Of a stretch of DNA of 64,000 bases, positions 60,732-64,000 are shown piece after piece. The stretch lies in the NCBI GenBank assembly GCA_963801715.1, contig CAWDGB010000004.1:62001-126000 (forward strand). The letters run 5' to 3'. Source of the stretch: CAVVJA01 sp963801715. Lineage in GTDB: Bacteria > Actinomycetota > Actinomycetes > Mycobacteriales > Jatrophihabitantaceae. The notes under the pieces were generated by a model. It made no database searches, was not told the origin of the DNA, and worked only from the letters and a program-made list of their open reading frames with translations. The number at the start of each line of letters is the position of its first letter. Positions within the stretch are counted from its first letter, which is position 1. Position numbers and translations under genes: made by a program.

Positions 60732-61019
60732 TCAGTTGCGGTGCTCCCGGGCGGCCGTAGGTGGGGGAGCAGCGTCGTGAACGAGCCGCAGCCACATGAG
60801 CACCGCGAAGGCGGTGAACGCCCACCATTGGAAGGCGTACGAGTAGTTCTGGATCGAGCCGTGATGGACGTGCGCCACGTGCCACTGCCAGCGACCGAGC
60901 AGAACCATGGTCACGCACGCGGCCACGACGACGACATGCAGGGCCAGCCAGCGGGGGCCGAACAGGAAGCCGAAGCGGCGGACCACGTACCGACGGTACG
61001 TCAGCGCACTGTGAACCAC
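60732..61019 (-). CDS. SURF1-like small two-helix membrane protein
   Basis: A 95-residue protein starting at GTG. It has FLFGPRWLALHVVVVAACVT, then LLGRWQW (like the SURF1 N-terminal helix and LGxWQ turn), a short outer loop with SIQNYSYAFQWWAFTAFAVL, and LMWLRLVHDAAP. Full SURF1 has over 200 residues, so this is a short relative. It sits between uppP and the small DUF3817-linked gene. Its start overlaps the uppP end by 19 bases. Confidence 0.65.
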   Translation of the reverse strand: MVHSALTYRRYVVRRFGFLFGPRWLALHVVVVAACVTMVLLGRWQWHVAHVHHGSIQNYSYAFQWWAFTAFAVLMWLRLVHDAAPPPTAAREHRN

Positions 61020-61900
61020 ACCAGGCAGCCCACCCCGAGGGCGAGGCAGTAGATGCCGAATGGCCGCAGCGACCGGTTGGCGAGGTAGCGCGTCAGGAAC
61101 CGCACCGACAGGTACGCGCCCACGCCCGACATGAGCGACCCGAACAGCACTTGCCCGCGAACGCCCTCGCCGAGCGGCCCGGTGAGATCGCCCAGCTTGA
61201 GCGCACCCGCCGCCAGGATGACCGGAGTGGCGAGCAAGAAGGAGAACCGCGCGGCGTCCTCGCGGTTCAGGCCCCGCAGCATGCCAGCGACCATCGTCAC
61301 GCCCGATCGAGAAATACCCGGTGCCAACGCGAGAATCTGTGCCGACCCAATGAGCGCGGCCTGGCCGACCGGCTGCCGAGCCAACTGGCGATCCGATATC
61401 GGACCGGTCGTTCGTTCGTCGACATATTCGGTGTCGACCGTTCGGTCGCGGCGGCGCAACGCCTCCGCGCCGAGCAGAAGCAGGCCGTTGATCATGATGA
61501 AGATAGCAGTCGGCACGGGCTTGGACAGCGTGGTGCGGAACCAGTGTTCGGCGACAAGGCCAACCAAGCCGACCGGGATCGTCGCGAGACCAGCAACCAG
61601 GCCAGCCGCTGGTCCGCCGTACGACGCTCCGATGCGCGATGCTGGTGATCGGTCCCGGTCACGATACGCAGCCAGTCGCGCCAGAAATAGATGATCAGCG
61701 CCACGGCCGTCGCAACGTGCAGGCCGACAATAAACGCGAGGTACGGCGACTCCGGCGAACTCACGTTCAGGTCGGCCTGCCACGAGCCGCCTATCACCGC
61801 GGGAATCAGCACGCTGTGCCCCAGGCTCGACACCGGAAACAGCTGCATCATCCTGCACGGCGCCGATCACGCCGGCTTCGAGCCGGCTCATGTGGTGCAT
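61001..61900 (-). pseudogene. uppP: Undecaprenyl-diphosphatase, broken by two compensating frameshifts
   Basis: The ATG (MHHMSRLEAGVIGAVQ) follows GGGGGACCT. One frame change near 61,850 leads to MQLFPVSSLGHSVLIPAVIG and AFIVGLHVATAVALIIYFWR. A second near 61,625 leads back to GLVGLVAEHWFRTTL, LALAPGISRSGVTMVAGML and ARFSFLLATPVILAAG. FPVSSxGH and PGISRSGxT are the two catalytic motifs of UppP/BacA, which recycles the lipid carrier of cell-wall synthesis. Both motifs are intact, and two nearly compensating indels in such a gene suggest sequence error over loss. Confidence 0.8.
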
Positions 61901-62142
61901 AGGTCCCCCTGTCCGCGCCTCGTTGCACGAGACAATCGGCATCATGTTCGAGCCGGGCGGTGGAACGCGAACTGTCGTCTGGGGAACTGCTGAGAGCGCG
62001 CCCGTGTCGCTACGAACCCGCGGACTCTGTCTTGGCTGACGGTCGACCGGCCCGGAGCGCCCTTAGCTTCCTCACAGCAAATTAATCGCGTGTTCACAGC
62101 CGACCGTGCTTGCCGCGAGGAACCGGAGCGAACGTCTAGTTT

Positions 62143-63613
62143 GTGCCCAGCCATCGCGCCGGCACATTGCTGGCCGCCCTCGTGGTTGGCGCTTGTCTCC
62201 ACTCGTCTTGCCGCGCCGGCCGCGGCTGATCTTCTCGGACGTACAGGCCGCTGCCCATGTCGCCCCGACCAGGGCTACCGCACCGGTGTCGCCGCGCTGG
62301 ACCTACGCACCGGAAAGTATCTGAGTCGCGGCGAGGACACCGCGCCGTTCGCCAGCGAGTCGGTGGCGAAAGTGCTTATCGCGACACAACTGCTTGCTAC
62401 CGGGCAGATGACCGGTGCCGCCGCGGCGACCTCCGAGATGATCACCCACTCCGACGACGATGCGGCAAACGCGCTCTATGGGCTGGCGAGCCAGCGGCGA
62501 CGACGTGATCAACCTGGTCGCTGCCCGCTACCAGATCCCATTCCTGGGCACGCCGCCGGACGAGTCCGGTTGGTGCGGCAATACCGAGATCACCGCCAAG
62601 GGAATGGTCTACCTTTACGCCGCGATCGCGCGTGACCCGACCGTCGGCCCGTGGCTGATGAATGCGATGGCGCACACCACCGAGTACGGAGCGGACGGCA
62701 CGTATCAATTCTTGGGATCCCGTCCGCCACGACCGGCGCCGCCATCAAGCAAGGCTGGGGCGATGACGGCGACGATTCACCCAATGCGGTGTTCAACTCG
62801 ACGGGTTACGTCGACAACGACGAGTACGCCGTGGCGATCCTCACCGATGGCAGTCCGTGGACCTACGGTGAGGCGATCAGCTCGGTCGTGACACAGCAGG
62901 CCCAGGCGCTCATGCCGGGCGGCCGAATCGACGATCCGGCCGATCACAATCCCGTGCTCTCGGCCGTGACGGTTACCGCCAGCGGGAACACGGTCCAGCT
63001 GACCGGCACCGCTGTCGATCCGGACGCGCCGAGCGTGGCCCTATCGGTCCGGGTAAGCGAGGGTGGCCACCCGGTCGCGACGGCGGCGACGACCGCAGCG
63101 ACCGGCCGATTCAGACATAACTCCACGGCGCCGAACGGCACGCATACCTACACGGTGACGGTCGGCAACCTCGGCGACGGCGCTGCCGCCTCACGTGCCA
63201 CCGCTTCGGTCTCGGTCGACGGTGACCCACACGGCACCGTCAACGGGGTGACCGGTGGCTCGGGCACGATCACCGTCGACGGACAGGAGTCCGACCCGAA
63301 CAGTCCAGATCCGCGACTCGAGATCGGCGTGGACGGCGCCGCGCCGATTGTGCGATCGACCGACGCTCCGGCGTACCAGATCACACTGCCCGCCAGCCCC
63401 GGCATCCATGAGGTCACCGTCACCTACCTTCATTCGTCCGACGGCCAGAACGTCACGGAAGGCACGTGGGCGGTCGATGTCGCGGAGACTCGGAGTACGC
63501 GATTGTTGGATGCGTCCGCGATTGCCGTGCTCCCGACGCTGCTGCTGGCCTTTGTCATGGGCTATCGGTGGTTGCGACGAACCCGCCGAGCAGGTTGCTC
63601 AACCTCGTCGTGA
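62143..63613 (+). pseudogene. Secreted serine hydrolase (beta-lactamase-like) with Ig-like domains, frameshifted
   Basis: At least three frame changes (near 62,205, 62,490 and 62,700). A signal peptide from GTG (VPSHRAGTLLAALVVGACL) leads to GVAALDLRTGKYLSRGEDTA and ASESVAKVLIATQLL, with the Ser-x2-Lys pair of class A beta-lactamase/penicillin-recognising folds. Then come ATSEMITHSDDDAANALYGL (SxN-like) and GAAIKQGWGDDGDD in place of the KTG. Ig-like repeats follow (TVTASGNTVQLTGTAVDPDA), then a C-terminal membrane helix (VLPTLLLAFVMGYRWLRR). It is probably an envelope hydrolase. Confidence 0.65.
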
Positions 63614-64000
63614 GGAACCGCCTGGTGGCGCAGGCGACCTGCGCCGGATCGTCGAACCAGGGCATATGGCCGGCGGCTTCGATGAGACGCAGCTCTCCTC
63701 GGGGTAGGAGGTCCGCGACGCGCTGCCAAATGTCGGCCGAGCCGGTGGGATCGGCCGTGCCGAACAGGTGCACCGTCGGCGGTTGAATGGCGGCGAGCGC
63801 GTCATCGTCGAATGTCAGACCGGAGCGATAAGACCTTCCTCTGACGATCGCGCGGATCATTTCCCGCTCGTGCCGCATCGAATCGGTCTCATGCGCGACG
63901 GCCACCCGCCAGTCGATGAACTCACTGGGAATGCGCCCGGCATCGAGGCTCGGGCCGTGACCCAGCTGTCGCAAGATCGAGCGCACCCGGTTCGGCTGGT
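63555..64000 (-). CDS. Alpha/beta hydrolase (C-terminal part, runs off the window)
   Basis: About 148 codons, open to the window end. It has DWRVAVAHETDSMRHEREMI, VHLFGTADPTGSADIWQRVA with an Asp typical of the catalytic triad, and LRLIEAAGHMPWFDDPAQVA with the catalytic His (GHMPWFD). The nucleophile part is beyond the right edge. The family has many esterases and peptidases; the substrate is unknown. Its last 59 bases overlap the convergent serine-hydrolase gene. Confidence 0.7.
   Translation of the reverse strand, partial: QPNRVRSILRQLGHGPSLDAGRIPSEFIDWRVAVAHETDSMRHEREMIRAIVRGRSYRSGLTFDDDALAAIQPPTVHLFGTADPTGSADIWQRVADLLPRGELRLIEAAGHMPWFDDPAQVACATRRFLTTRLSNLLGGFVATTDSP

Overview
The window is GC-rich chromosomal DNA from an actinobacterium. 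The signs are a WhiB-family gene, a SARP regulator, a 91-residue HU protein without a lysine-rich tail, frequent GTG starts and GTGA/ATGA start-stop overlaps, and strong GGAGG ribosome sites. The genus cannot be told from the sequence. Coding density is high, but many genes are broken by single-base frameshifts or survive only as fragments. The window therefore reads either as a decaying accessory region or as an assembly with uncorrected indels, and probably both.

Layout. 1-7.7 kb: end of a nitroreductase, a secreted GH15 glucodextranase/glucoamylase (frameshifted), an AhpD-like protein, a DUF899 remnant, a sortase with a Ser/Pro-repeat surface protein, and a chloride-channel remnant. 7.7-11.5 kb: a respiratory operon, ndh-cydA-cydB (type II NADH dehydrogenase and cytochrome bd oxidase). 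11.9-17.1 kb: remnants of aminoglycoside-modifying enzymes, a PspC-domain protein, a zinc-ribbon protein, a decayed muconolactone-isomerase/DUF3237 locus, SDRs, a redoxin and a Nudix hydrolase. 17.1-24.6 kb: a membrane spermidine-synthase-like protein, a CDF metal transporter, a TetR/SnoaL divergent pair with its operator, a 5'-3' exonuclease and a SARP regulator. 24.7-33.2 kb: small enzymes, a frameshifted LuxR-type ATPase regulator, a PadR regulator with a long operator palindrome, 3-methyladenine glycosylase I (tag) and a WhiB7-like regulator.

33.5-40.5 kb is a cyclic-nucleotide neighbourhood. It has two stand-alone cyclic-nucleotide-binding (CNB) domain proteins around a large tandem-cyclase/ATPase/TPR protein with the complementary C1/C2 active-site layout of mammalian soluble adenylyl cyclase, plus a metallo-beta-lactamase-fold hydrolase. 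41-44.8 kb: a K+/H+-type antiporter, a ParB-like protein and remnants of TOTE-primase, IS256 and IS4 elements.

44.95-53.8 kb is the most interesting part. A 48-bp direct repeat, made of the 3' half of tRNA-Ala(GGC) plus five bases, bounds an island of about 8.8 kb whose other end is the intact tRNA gene. The island carries a three-gene operon joined by two 4-base GTGA overlaps: an O-methyltransferase with an unrecognised N-terminal region of about 195 residues, a class II DAHP synthase fused to an N-terminal CNB domain, and an acyl-CoA ligase fused to an SDR reductase. It also carries an AbiEii toxin gene whose AbiEi partner has been truncated by an IS110-family remnant. No integrase was found. 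I infer a small aromatic-metabolite pathway whose shikimate entry enzyme has an unusual fused regulatory domain.

54-61 kb: an HU gene with its terminator, then a tightly overlapped copper-handling operon (zinc-finger anti-sigma factor, CopC-CopD fusion, membrane protein, PCu(A)C chaperone, SCO protein, MauE-DsbA fusion) divergent from an ECF sigma factor. 60-64 kb: DUF3817 and small membrane proteins, undecaprenyl-diphosphatase (uppP, frameshifted), a secreted serine-hydrolase/Ig-like protein (frameshifted) and the end of an alpha/beta hydrolase.
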